From Hermatobates lingyangjiaoensis (Eukaryota > Arthropoda > Insecta > Hemiptera > Hermatobatidae), in assembly GCA_026182355.1 (NCBI GenBank), contig JAPFBL010000322.1, forward strand, positions 1 through 64,000: DNA of 64,000 nt, in the 5' to 3' direction. Shown piece by piece: positions 53,415-64,000 of this stretch (position 1 is the stretch's first letter; each line of letters begins with the position of its first letter). The notes under the pieces were generated by a model. That model was not told the DNA's origin and did no database searches. It worked only from the letters and a program-made list of their open reading frames with translations. A program made the translations under genes and the position numbers.

Positions 53415-54224
53415 ATCACTATTCTTAAGCTTTATAATAAGTGAATAAGTCTTCACTATGAACTGGCCCCAAACCTGAAACAAAACCTTTTGGTTTCATG
53501 TAAATCCTAAGATATATCACTATTCTTAAGCTTTATAATAAGTGAATAAGTCTTCACTATGAACTGCTCCCAAACCTGAAACAAAACCTTTTGGTTTCAT
53601 GTAAATCCTAAGATATATCACTATTCTTAAGCTTTATAATAAGTGAATAAGTCTTCACTATGAACTGCTCCCAAACCTGAAACAAAACCTTTTGGTTTCA
53701 TGTAAATCCTAAGATATATCACTATTCTTAAGCTTTATAATAAGTGAATAAGTCTTCACTATGAACTGGCCCCAAACCTGAAACAAAACCTTTTGGTTTC
53801 ATGTAAATCCTAAGATATATCACTATTCTTAAGCTTTATAATAAGTGAATAAGTCTTCACTATGAACTGGCCCCAAACATGAAACAAAACCTTTTGGTTT
53901 CATGTAAATCCTAAGATATATCACTATTCTTAAGCTTTATAATAAGTGAATAAGTCTTCACTATGAACTGGCCCCAAACATGAAACAAAACCTTTTGGTT
54001 TCATGTAAATCCTAAGATATATCACTATTCTTAAGCTTTATAATAAGTGAATAAGTCTTCACTATGAACTGGCCCCAAACATGAAACAAAACCTTTTGGT
54101 TTCATGTAAATCCTAAGATATATCACTATTCTTAAGCTTTATATTAAGTGAATAAGTCTTCACTATGAACTGGCCCCAAACCTGAAACAAAACTTTGTGA
54201 TTTCATGTAAATCCTAACCTATAT
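53415..54224. repeat. Tandem array, 101-bp period, eight copies
   Basis: ATCACTATTCTTAAGCTTTA recurs at 53415, 53516, 53617 and on. Copies differ at one or two bases (CTGCTCCC/CTGGCCCC, CCTGAAAC/CATGAAAC); the last copy is more diverged. Recently homogenised. Each unit includes the self-complementary AAACC(TTTTGG)TTTCATG. Confidence 0.97.
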
Positions 54225-54771
54225 TGAAAGTATTTTTATTTCATTCTTTAAAAAGTCTAAACGATAATAAGGCTATGGTCAGATAAAGAACTAAGATATT
54301 TTGACCAATACTCGTCAGGGTCAGTCTTAAACTGATAAGCACCAGTTACTTTGATAGAAAGTCTCATTTCTCCATATTCTCTTATGGTATATATGTTGAT
54401 TTTTATTTCACGTGATTACTATGAAATCTTGTTTTAAATATATGTTGTTTTAAATATATATAATATATTTAAATATATGGTTCAATATGAGTAAAGATAC
54501 GCAAATATGGGAAGACTGACTAACTGTTAACTAAACTGTAAATTTATTTCTGTCCGTTCTTTCAAAGTATATGGTATATTCTGTTCACAGCTTTTATTCC
54601 TTATATTTTTCATCCTTATCTTTACTCTTTGTTTCTTTCCCAACCTATTATATGAGTGTGCACATAACTACAATGTTGGTTTCCAACCGCGTCTGATCAG
54701 TGTGCTTGATCTATTTATTCTCCTTATGACGGTTGAAATCGAAAATTTCATACTAATATGTATTATTGTAG

Positions 54772-55112
54772 GGTAAAAAGGTAATGAAATGGTCTCCCTA
54801 TATAAAAATTTAATGGTATAAACAACGCGTTTCGAACACGTAGTGTTCCTCCTCAGGCATTAACTAGAAAACAATGGCACCAGTCATTTATTTTAAAAAA
54901 CTAAAAAAAAAATTTTTTTTTTAATTTAATTTTTAATTTAACCAAAAAATACAATGACACCAGTCATTTATTTTAAAAAAACTAAAAAAAAAATCAGTTT
55001 TTTAGTTAATGCCTGAGTAAGAACACTTCATGTTCGAAACGCGTTGTTTATACCATTAAATTTGTATATATGGAGAACATTTCATTAGCTTTTTACCCTA
55101 CAATGAATAAAC
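54772..55112. repeat. Inverted pair of PLE family C ends
   Basis: ATTGTAGGGTAAAAAGGTAA at the left is mirrored by TTAGCTTTTTACCCTACAAT. CTGAGGA (N7 G), G, GAACAC-TAC-GTGTTC, GAAA, ACGCGT, T on the minus strand of the left arm. The centre holds two direct copies of ACAATG(G/A)CACCAGTCATTT with A/T runs. Confidence 0.87.
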
Positions 55113-56339
55113 ACCATAATAACTGATTGCACAACGTTAGAATTAATATGTATTAGTTTTTCTTTCAATATTTATGTATCTGAACTCATGCTGAACTATT
55201 CGTAGCAGTTTTTGACCATTATCACATAGTTCAAAACATATATGAATTTATATTACAGAAATATAAAAATTTTTATATTTATATTAAACAAATAATAAAA
55301 TAGGACATAATATTTAGGGTAAAGTGAAGCACAAAAAAAAATCAAGCACATTCATCTATAATTTGGAACCTTGCCAATCTCACGAGAACAGTAGGAATAA
55401 AAAAAAAGTGAAAAACCTTGCCGAGGTCATTAGTTGCATATTAACAACCTACCGCCTTAATCTAATTCCAATTTTATCCTATTTCCTTTCTAGCACCTAC
55501 TACTTTTTTGGACCCTTCTATTATTCTCGCTCCCCTTTACAAGTAAATAGCATTAAGAAAGAATTAAGACATGATATAGCATCTACAGCGATAATTTTTT
55601 GACAACTAGTTCTTTCTTTCATTATCACAGTTGTATTTTTTTTCAATTATTGTAAATCAATGAATGTACATATACTATCCAATCCTGTTCCTTCCTTAGC
55701 AGTCAGACCTACTCTAATCCTCACATAATCTTTTCTACATCTTGTAACTGTGTTTATCGATTGGATTTCATTGAATTTGTTACTTTTTATTTGGGTGTAA
55801 GCGAAAATGTCTTATACCATACTATAAGGTACTATATGGTACAAGTAACTTATATGGTACTATAAGTTTTTGTGATTCTTTTTATGCGTAATTCTACAGT
55901 GAATTCAGTTATTCAACCAATAGAATCTTGCATCTCTTCAGAGCGACTCACATCTATATTCCTGATGATGAGGCCATCGAAATATCGTAGTGAGTTTCTG
56001 TTTCATTTCTGTGTATTCTTTTTGTGAATATAATTTAAATATATATACATAACAAGATGTCACAATATCAATGGTGTGAAATTGATAAGATGCGAAATAA
56101 TCAACGGTATCTTAAGACCGTTTGTTGCGGTTGAAAGTGTTAACCTTTTTTTCTGATTTCTTACTGTGGTTTGGACGTTGATATATATATAAAACAAGAT
56201 TTCACAATAAACACGTGAAATAAAAATCAATATCCAAACCACCACAAGAAATGAGAAAAAAAACCGGTTATTACGGTCGAAAGATCTTAGTTCTCTTTTC
56301 TCATTTCTTACTGAGGTTTGAAAGTTGGGATATGTACCA

Positions 56340-56740
56340 TAGTAAATGTAGTATATATATAGTAGTATATAGTATATGTAGTATAATACAAGATTTCACA
56401 ATAAACATGTTGGAACTTGACTCTGATGAAGACTGTTTGTTACGGTTGAAAGATCTTGAGTCTTTTTTTCCCATTTCATATTGTGGTTTGATCATTGGTT
56501 GATATATGATCAAACCACAATAAGAAATGGGAAAACAAGAATAAGATCTTTCAACCGTAACAAGCGGTCTTCGTCAGAGTCAAAAACCCAACCGAACACT
56601 AGATGCAGAAAACATCTGGTGAGGAGTTGAGAAGAGTGGGAGGGAAGAGTGGTATTTTAAAAGAGTGAAAGCGTAAGAAAGGACTAATGTCCAGAAAGGG
56701 ATGTTTGGGGAAACAAAGGAGTACAGTAAGAAAAAGTAAA
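56340..56740. repeat. Facing PLE family A 3' ends
   Basis: Plus-strand end (GATGAAGACTGTTTGTTACG to GGTTTGATCATTGG) meets the minus-strand end of the next element (ATGATCAAACCACAATAAGA) at about 56507, head to head. Confidence 0.8.
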
Positions 56741-56751
56741 AAAACTATCCG

Positions 56752-56991
56752 CTAGCTGTCAACCCTCTTTGAAGAGGCTATTGCCCTCGTGACGAAAGTA
56801 TCAAGTTTGAAGAGACCGTTACTAATGTTTATAATATTTGATCTATTAAATTTAATTAGAGACGATTCAATAATATTTCTTAACAACATTGATTTTTCAT
56901 AGGTAATAAATTTAGCTCCTGTCCAATCAATATGATGATTTTCATTTTTTATACGCAAGAATAAGGCACTACTTATCCTAATTAGGACCAC
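56752..56991 (-). pseudogene. PLE GIY-YIG endonuclease C-terminus, copy 2
   Basis: Minus-strand frame: ALFLRIKNENHHIDWTGAKF, ITYEKSMLLRNIIESSLIKF, ISNGLFKLDTFVTRA, SKRVDS, stop. The HxIDWxxAK and R-x-IES motifs match PLE endonuclease C-termini. Its 3' sequence runs into the family A terminus with the hammerhead-like motif at 56600-56535. 5'-truncated near 57000. Confidence 0.82.
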
Positions 56992-57059
56992 TACTTCTTA
57001 TTGTGGTTTGATCACTGATTGTTATTTCACGTGTTTATGTGAAATCTTTTTCTGGTTGA

Positions 57060-60000
57060 TATATATATATGTATATATAAAATAACCTGTGACACATAAA
57101 AAGAAAGATACCTAACAAAAGAGACTCTCATAATGAAACTTAAATTGGACGTCTTTAAATCTTTTTAGATAGGACTTAGAGCATAAAAGTTCTATCTTCC
57201 GCATGAAAAAAATCTATGATCATTGCTTGATTAGCGTTCTGTAGTCTTCAGTATCTTCGACAAGTCAATGAACTATAAGACAATAACAAATCTCGAGCTC
57301 ACTTCTAGGTATCTAGGACAGTAACGCAAGTTCCCTGGTAGCAGAAGAATTAATCTGATGAGACCCTAAGAGCATCAAAAATTAAAAAAAACATTAACCT
57401 CGATAATCACCACTTTTGTAATCAAATATAAAAAAAAATACCTTATAAAAGAAATTACACAGACTTTATTTACCTTACAAATACAAAATACAATAAAATA
57501 GATGACAATCACAACTTGATTTAAAAGTTGTGTTAGAAGATAACATATTTATCTTCTAACGTTATTTTTAATAATAATAATAATAACATTACCAAGATGT
57601 ACAAAGAAGCATTGTCGTAAAGGATAAATAACAATATTTTAATTCTCCAACAAACTTAAGTCCATTTTATAAACATTATGACGTAGAATTCCTCAAATTA
57701 AATATCGTTTTAAAGTAAATAATTATAATATATTATGTCACCATGAAGTGATTTTATAATTTATTTCAAAATGTCTTTAGTTGAATTTGTAGGCAAACAT
57801 GCATATTATTTCTTTACTCATAGGGAATGAGTACATTATTATTTCAATAAAGCGCATGATTTATATAAAACCAAAAGAAAGACCTCTCTGCGTTGTCCAA
57901 TTCATAGTAAAGACTTATTAAATTATCATAAAGCTTATAAACAGTGAAATCATGTCTAAATGCAGTTAATATACTGTAGAAATTATGACAAACTAGAATG
58001 AACTCTTTCATAATGGAAGTAAGCGTATATCACAACAGTTTTAAATTCATGATCGAAGGATTGTATTCTTTGTGTTTCAAAATGGTTTCATTCTATGGCA
58101 GATGCTCAATCTTCTCTTTTTTTAAAATAAAGTCCAACAAATTCCTTCTAATTTACTGGGAAATAAACTATGAAATATAAAAACAATGAAAAAGAACTTT
58201 GTTTAAACTTGGTACTTGTAATATCAAGTTCTATTTTTCGACTTCAAGTCGACATTAACTTAGTTAATATCATGAAAATACTTACAAGTACAAAGTTAGA
58301 AAGACATCCAATTAAATGGTATGGTTAATTTGAAGGTAGAAAAATTACCTAATTAACTTTACCTAACCTCAATTACTTTTCTATCTTAAAACCTGCTTGG
58401 TTTGTTTGTGAAAATTATTTTGAAAAAGTGAATTTAATTTAAATTTGGCGGAGTGTAGTTTTCCTCTATCTTTTGATGGAGAGAGAATATGGCATCAAGT
58501 AAGAAAACCCTTATAACCTTCTTACATGTTTCTTTAAGCATTTTAAAAGGTCAATCCTTTGAAACGCTGGATAATCCTAAACAACAATCTAGCCATAGTT
58601 TTGAAAATCAAAACAGTTTATTACCATCATATGAAAAAAAGAAAGAAGAGAACGATATGTTCAGCTTTCCTAATCCTGTCCTAGTCCATAGACATGCATG
58701 ATTAGTCTATGTCTAACGTTTAAACTAGGGAATAAATGTTCCATACTAGCTATGAAATATACAGCAGCCCTAATAACTTCAGAGTTGATATTAATCATGA
58801 ATACCTATTAAATTTCTTTAAAATCAAACATAACTTTTGTAATTTCGATCAAAGGGTTTAGAAAATTCATTCTTTCAAGTATACTAACTCAGAGATTGAA
58901 ATAATAGTGGGAATCTGGTTTAACCGTACTTTCGGTATAGAACTTAACCTTCAAGTTTTGTGAAACGAACATTACAGATTCATTAATGAAAACTCAATAA
59001 TTTAGTGCTCAACATTTTCACTGAACTGGATTCGTTAATAATATATAAACTTCTCAATGTATCACCTAATTAACGTCACTGCTGTAAATAATGAAATGAT
59101 TATGGAGCTTTCTAGTACGTTTTCTTTTTCATTTTTTGTTTCCATCGAACAGTAGATTCCTTAAAATATATACACTTCAATTTCTAATAACACTCATAAA
59201 ATGTTTATAATAATAGGACAATCGAATAGAATCAAAGCTGGTCATTGTAAAAGTAGTTGACTTCCTGTAATCTATGAGAGATGTCAAAATTATCTAATCA
59301 ACTGCAAATATTGAAAATAAAATTGGACCAATGATAAGCATGAATGCCAAAAGATCACAAGTTACATTTATAAGAACCAGGAAGTATTCAAAGAACGAAA
59401 TATATTAAAAACAAGAGCAACAGTTTGTCACATCTTATTCTACAATTGGCCACGTGTAATTATATTAAATATTAGAATTATTGTAAGGATGGTTAATTTA
59501 TAGTTAAGAATTTCTATTCTGACCCAGAATCTATTAATACTTATATGAAAGTAGTCATACCAGGGTCAATGAAAGGTTTATTTTTTACTTTATTTACGAG
59601 CAAAAGAAAAAGACGTCATGCAAACCTTAGGGCATATTTCATAGTACAAAATTTCGACTGACCTTGAACACACGTTATCATCAACATTTAAGTTCAATAT
59701 TTTTTAAAAATCTTCATTACAAATTAGTGTTATTATGGATAAAATTAATTAGCACAGAATTTGCGAATTACATAAAGAAGATAGTGCTGAAGATAGTTCA
59801 AGAGTCTATAGAAATGCAAATAATTCGTATGTCGTACTTGACACGTCGGCATACGAGGCTAGCTTTCCACACTCTCAAAACTATAAAAAGACCATATTAA
59901 ACATCAAATACATTACATTTGGATAACATTTAACTTATTCGAAAGAATAAAAACACTAATAATACATTAATTAGGTTAAATTCATTCAACTTACTGTACT

Positions 60001-61550
60001 GTAGTCCGAAAAATCCGTCCCGAATATTTATCTTAAGGATCCAGTTTGTAGAAATTATGTCTCCCTATAAGAAATTAAGAGTTATTAATGGAAATACACA
60101 TAAGATATACATGAAAATGTGGTTTGAAAAGAATGCTCGACACTAACCAAAGGGCAGACAAGAAATAACAAAATATCGTGGACAGTGGCGCTACTGACGT
60201 CAATCGTAGAAATCTTTTAGGGTCATGTAGTCTTGAAATGGCGCTGGTTGCTTTATGGCAAATATCCTAGCCAACTTGAAATATATTTTTCAAAGATTTC
60301 CGATTAATTTTTTCTTCATTTTTTTTATCAAAGGTTAAATAATTAAAAATAGTTACGTTAAAATTAAATTTTAATTCTCTAATTTAACGTTTGTAATGGT
60401 AATTCATTAAAATAAGCCGAAATATGTATCTTTGCAAAAGAAAATGTATTTAAAAATGATGTTTAATTTAATTCCAACTGAATATTTTTATAGTTTGAAA
60501 GTACTTCGCGTTTGATTCAAATATCAAGAATTAAACACACTCGAATAATTCGACATTTAACATTGAAATAAACCTATTACTAATAATTATTTACCTGCAA
60601 TGTGTATTGTAGTAAATTTTGTTTACCACAGTGGTAATGAAGTTATATTATTTGTGTACAGTGCATCCATTCAGTATTTTACGATTCTGTTTTTACTTAT
60701 ATTTGGTTTGCAATGTAATGTGAAAATGTATTTTTTTTTCCTTGCAGTTTTGTTCATTAGTTCTAAACTAACTTACAAGAATATTTCTTAGACCTAATTT
60801 TACAAAAGAATTTATTAAGTCTATAAGAGCTTTTAAAATCAATTAATTCTCTGTTCTCCAATACATTGAGAGTCACATTATTAATAACGCTGACGAAGCA
60901 GAAGATAACTCTGACAAAGCTGAACCCTTGATGACTGTTCTCTATTATACCACTTGTTTTCCGGATGAAGTCGTATCATACTGATAAGACAATTGTAATT
61001 AATAATAAAGTACCATTTGTCTGTCTTTATTCTCGTTTAATCAAATTATGGGTATATACAATCATATTTGACCAAACGGACTTTATACAATTAAAATTTT
61101 CTATATCAGAACAGAACGTTTCGTCTCCTACAATGATTATTTCAAACAACAGCTCATCATCAGGAGAATAAACCTAACACATTGAAAGCTATATGAATCG
61201 ATATCGGTCGTACACGTGACACTAAAGTCGCCACAAAATCAATTGAAAAATGAAAAAATTCTAATTATTTGAGTTATTTGCCAATGATGACGAGTCAGTT
61301 ATTGAATTCATTGCAACAAGCTACCTTGAATATCGTGGATTTTTTTTTTCTTTTTCTATTGATAAAATACGTTCCGAGCCAGTAGTATGATTTCTTTGAT
61401 TGTAGAGTCACAGATGCTTATTGATATACGAGTACAATATATGTATACCGAATTGAATGTTGTGAAAAAATCCGGAATGTACAGTTTCAATATAGTTTCA
61501 AGTTCGTAAAGAAACACAAAGTGTTTGATTTTCTAACTTTTTCTGTGTTT
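57060..61550. other. Upstream region, repeat-poor, no gene recognised
   Basis: Fewest repeats in the window. AT-rich. Only short ORFs; one at 58489-58701 (+) is discussed as a finding. A decayed PLE end lies near 61100-61160 (-). No splice-linked coding chain was detected. Confidence 0.45.
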
Positions 61551-61566
61551 TTTTCTACACGCACAG

Positions 61567-61587
61567 GCACCCCCCCCCCCCCCCCCA
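61567..61587. repeat. Poly-C tract
   Basis: About 20 consecutive C residues just before a PLE palindrome. Confidence 0.95.
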
Positions 61588-61604
61588 CAAACACAAATAT
61601 ATAT

Positions 61605-61975
61605 ATATAAAGATTTCACATAAACACGTGAAACAACAATCAATGATCAAACCACAATAAGAAATGGGAAAACAAGACTAACATGTTTCAACCATAACAA
61701 GCGGTCTTCGTTAGAGTCAAAAACCCAACTGATCAGTATATATATATATATATCCAGAAATAGGTTCCAAAATCTTCTATAATATATAAATATATATAAC
61801 TTAAGTTATAATTTAAAGTAAAAACCCAACAGTTGGGTTTTTGACTCTGACGAAGACCGCTTGTTACGGTTGAAAGATCTTAGTCTTGTTTTCCCATATA
61901 TATATATATATATATATTTCATCTTGTGGTTTGATCATTGATTGTTATTTCACTTGTTTATTGTGAAATCTTGTT
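61605..61975. repeat. Inverted pair of PLE family A 3' ends
   Basis: Left arm (-) AGATTTCACATAAACACGTG through CAAGCGGTCTTCG; right arm (+) CGAAGACCGCTTGTTACGGT through TTGTGAAATCTTG. The right arm has the clearest hammerhead-like motif in the window (61843-61885). TA tracts interrupt both arms. Confidence 0.87.
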
Positions 61976-61989
61976 ATATGTATATATAT

Positions 61990-62236
61990 AAACTATATTC
62001 ACAAAAAGAACACACAGAAATGAAACAGAAACTCACTACTATATTTCGATGGCTTCTTCATCAGGAAGATAGATATGAATCGCTCCGAAGACTGGCTAAC
62101 GACATGTATATATATTAGTGTACTTCGGTAGCAGTCCTTCTTTTATACACGATTGGCTGTACACGACTGAATATTGCTTCTTCTCCAAGTTGGAAAAGAA
62201 GCTTATCGACAATATTCAGTCCTGTACAACCAATAG

Positions 62237-62269
<33 letters not shown>

Positions 62270-62350
62270 TCAAAATTGAAGAGTATAACATATAGAGTAA
62301 AGAAACATACTTACAAAATCAAATTTTCGGGCAATCCGTCTTCAGGAGAA
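61990..62350. mobile_element. PLE-type ends of families B and G
   Basis: Minus-strand CCTGATGAAGAAGCCATCGA, AATATAG (family B, decayed) near 62070-62038. An inverted pair TGGCTGTACACGACTGAATA / TATTCAGTCCTGTACAACCA spans 62145-62232. (GT)n at 62246-62271 is followed by a family G end on the minus strand. Confidence 0.6.
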
Positions 62351-62509
62351 AAGAGAGGGAGACCAAGAACGTTGCAGACGCAACAGCAAGTAACAGACCG
62401 TTACAAGTTTTTTTTTTTTCTTCCATTGACAAAATACATTCCAAGCCAATATAACTGTAGAGTCATAGATGTTTATTGATATATATATATATATATACTG
62501 AATACAATG

Positions 62510-62690
62510 TTTGCAAACATCCGGCAAGTCGGTTACTTACCATTGCATCTACAACCTGATTGATCTCCTTCTCTCTTTTCTCCTGAAAACGGATTGCCCG
62601 AAAATTTGAGTTTATATGTATGTTTTCTTTATTATGTGTTTTACTCTTTTTGAATTCTGAACGCGTATTGCGCCCATTTTGGATCAATTA
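62510..62690 (+). mobile_element. PLE-type end (family G)
   Basis: AAGTCGGTTACTTACCATTG, CATCTACAACC, TTTTCTCCTGAAAACGGATT, GCCCGAAAATTTGAG. Same order as 36060-36200. Confidence 0.55.
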
Positions 62691-62885
62691 AAAACATGGA
62701 TAGCCGAGGGCTTTTGATTGGTAGAGGAAACGTTTGTCATGCTATAGCAAACCTACTTAATCACTGCTGATGACTTTTAATTGTTCCGTATTTATAAAGA
62801 AGGCTAATATTTCGGACACCAATAGCTTTTCTTATTTTTTTTATTAGCCGCCTGTTGAAAATAATAATATTTGTTTTCTAATGTA

Positions 62886-63278
62886 GTGCAATCAGTTATT
62901 ATGTGGTATTTACTCATTGTAGGGTAAAAATCTAATGAAATGGTCTCCACATATAAAAATTTAATGATATAAACAACCCGTTTCGAACACGTAGTGTTCT
63001 TCCTCAGGCATTAACTAAAAAATACAATGACACCAGAGAGTTATCTATAGTATAAAGTAAATAAGAACAAAAATTAATACTTAGGTTCGTACTTTCTGCC
63101 TTATTTTATTTTATATTAATTTTTGTACTTATTTACTTTGTACTATAGATAACTCTCTCATGACATTGTATTTTTTAGTTAATGACTGAGGAAGAACATT
63201 ACGTGTTCGAAACGCGTTGTTTATATCATTAAATTTTTATATGTGGAGACTATTTCATTACATTTTTACCCTACAATA
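62886..63278. repeat. Inverted pair of PLE family C ends
   Basis: GTGCAATCAGTTATTATGTG, CATTGTAGGGTAAAAA on the left; TTTTTACCCTACAAT on the right. Arms of about 180 bp share GAACAC(GTA)GTGTTC-like stems, GAAAC(G/C)CG and TACAATGACACCAGAGAG with its complement near the centre. Confidence 0.88.
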
Positions 63279-63299
63279 TTTGTTTTGCTTTTTTTTTCC

Positions 63300-63730
63300 A
63301 AAGTAACAAAGTATATCATAAAGGCATACTGCGAATGTATATTTATTCACCAGCCCCACTGCTAATAATATTACAGAGGCAATAATGATAGACCATTGGT
63401 TGTAGCAGTTGTAAGGCCTCCAAGAGCTCTTTCTGGGAGTTCTGCATTGATCGCTAGGCACAGCAACAATACGCCTCTCCTGATAGCAGCACTGGGGGAT
63501 ACCTTAGAAAAGCATCACTTTCCAATAAGCTCCTCCGCGACTTGATTCAAGTTCTAGACTGCTTCTCTCTCTCACCTTCTCACAATTAACTGCCTTTCCC
63601 CTTCACATCGCTTATATATTCACACAATTTATCAGATATTGTAATAATGAAGAAATTCATTTTTGATGTTTAGTTAAACAAGTACAGTTATATGGGTTGT
63701 AGAATTGCACTTTATTTGATTCTTCATCAC
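63300..63730. other. Nothing recognised
   Basis: No coding or repeat identity found between the family C palindrome and the family E end. Confidence 0.35.
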
Positions 63731-63819
63731 TGTCTTATTTTTTCCACTATTCTTTTTTGGACATATATATATTCATCATGTAACAGTAGTAAACTAAGGT
63801 ATGCTGCAACATAAACAGA

Positions 63820-63910
63820 TTTCCAAGCCCTGAAGATGAAATAAATATATGTCGAAACGTCAGCAAAAGGACTAGTTTAAAATCATTAGACCTCAACCCT
63901 CGAAAAATTT
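63820..63910 (+). mobile_element. PLE-type end (family E)
   Basis: AGCCCTGAAGATGAAATAAA, TATATGTCGAAACGTCAGCA, AAAGGACTAG. ACGT palindrome and C kept; stem II and outer stem partly decayed. Confidence 0.55.
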
Positions 63911-63939
63911 AATCATACAGACATATATATGTATATATA

Positions 63940-64000
63940 TATAAAGATTTCATATAAACACGTGATATAACAATCAATGATCAAACCACAATAAGAAAAT
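63940..64000 (-). mobile_element. PLE family A 3' end, cut by window edge
   Basis: AAAGATTTCATATAAACACG, TGATCAAACCACAATAAGAA: the standard family A terminus reading in from the right edge. Confidence 0.7.

Overview
The window is eukaryotic, AT-rich (roughly two-thirds A+T by eye) and dense in repeats. It holds one recognisable host gene, an ortholog of vigilin (HDLBP in vertebrates, Dp1 in Drosophila), on the minus strand in 22 coding exons from 51598 (start codon) to 5879 (stop). The exons chain in frame with GT/AG boundaries and give a predicted protein of about 1223 residues with 14 KH RNA-binding modules, close to the length I recall for human vigilin (about 1270). Intron count, tRNA-derived SINEs, mariner and hAT elements, a non-LTR fragment and many Penelope-like element (PLE) pieces suggest an invertebrate, probably an arthropod. 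I cannot name the species.

Layout: 1-1790 is an AT-rich satellite of about 78-bp monomers, and 1795-2770 a second, degenerate repeat. 2770-4840 is intergenic with PLE-type inverted ends. 4825-5878 is the probable vigilin 3' UTR. 5879-51598 is vigilin, whose introns carry at least six tandem arrays, three tRNA-SINEs, three broken mariners, a hAT relic, two hAT MITEs with 8-bp target duplications, a mini-transposon pair, a non-LTR fragment and PLE remnants with GIY-YIG endonuclease coding. 51600-52130 is the presumed promoter/5' UTR. 52130-64000 is gene-poor, with more PLE palindromes and a 101-bp tandem array. No second host gene was recognised there.

The most notable pattern is a motif shared by otherwise unrelated PLE-end families: CTGANGA, one extra base, a stem-loop, GAAA, then a short perfect palindrome that differs by family (AGATCT, ACGT, ACGCGT, ACCGGT, AGCT, ATATCGATAT), then usually a non-G base. 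This follows the order of a type I hammerhead ribozyme with a tiny self-complementary stem III. Hammerheads are already known in PLEs, so the new part would be the family diversity, the extra base and the frequent head-to-head arrangement that places two motifs in one long hairpin. Vigilin itself is an RNA-binding protein linked to mRNA stability, translation and heterochromatin. Nothing in the window links it functionally to the repeats beyond location.
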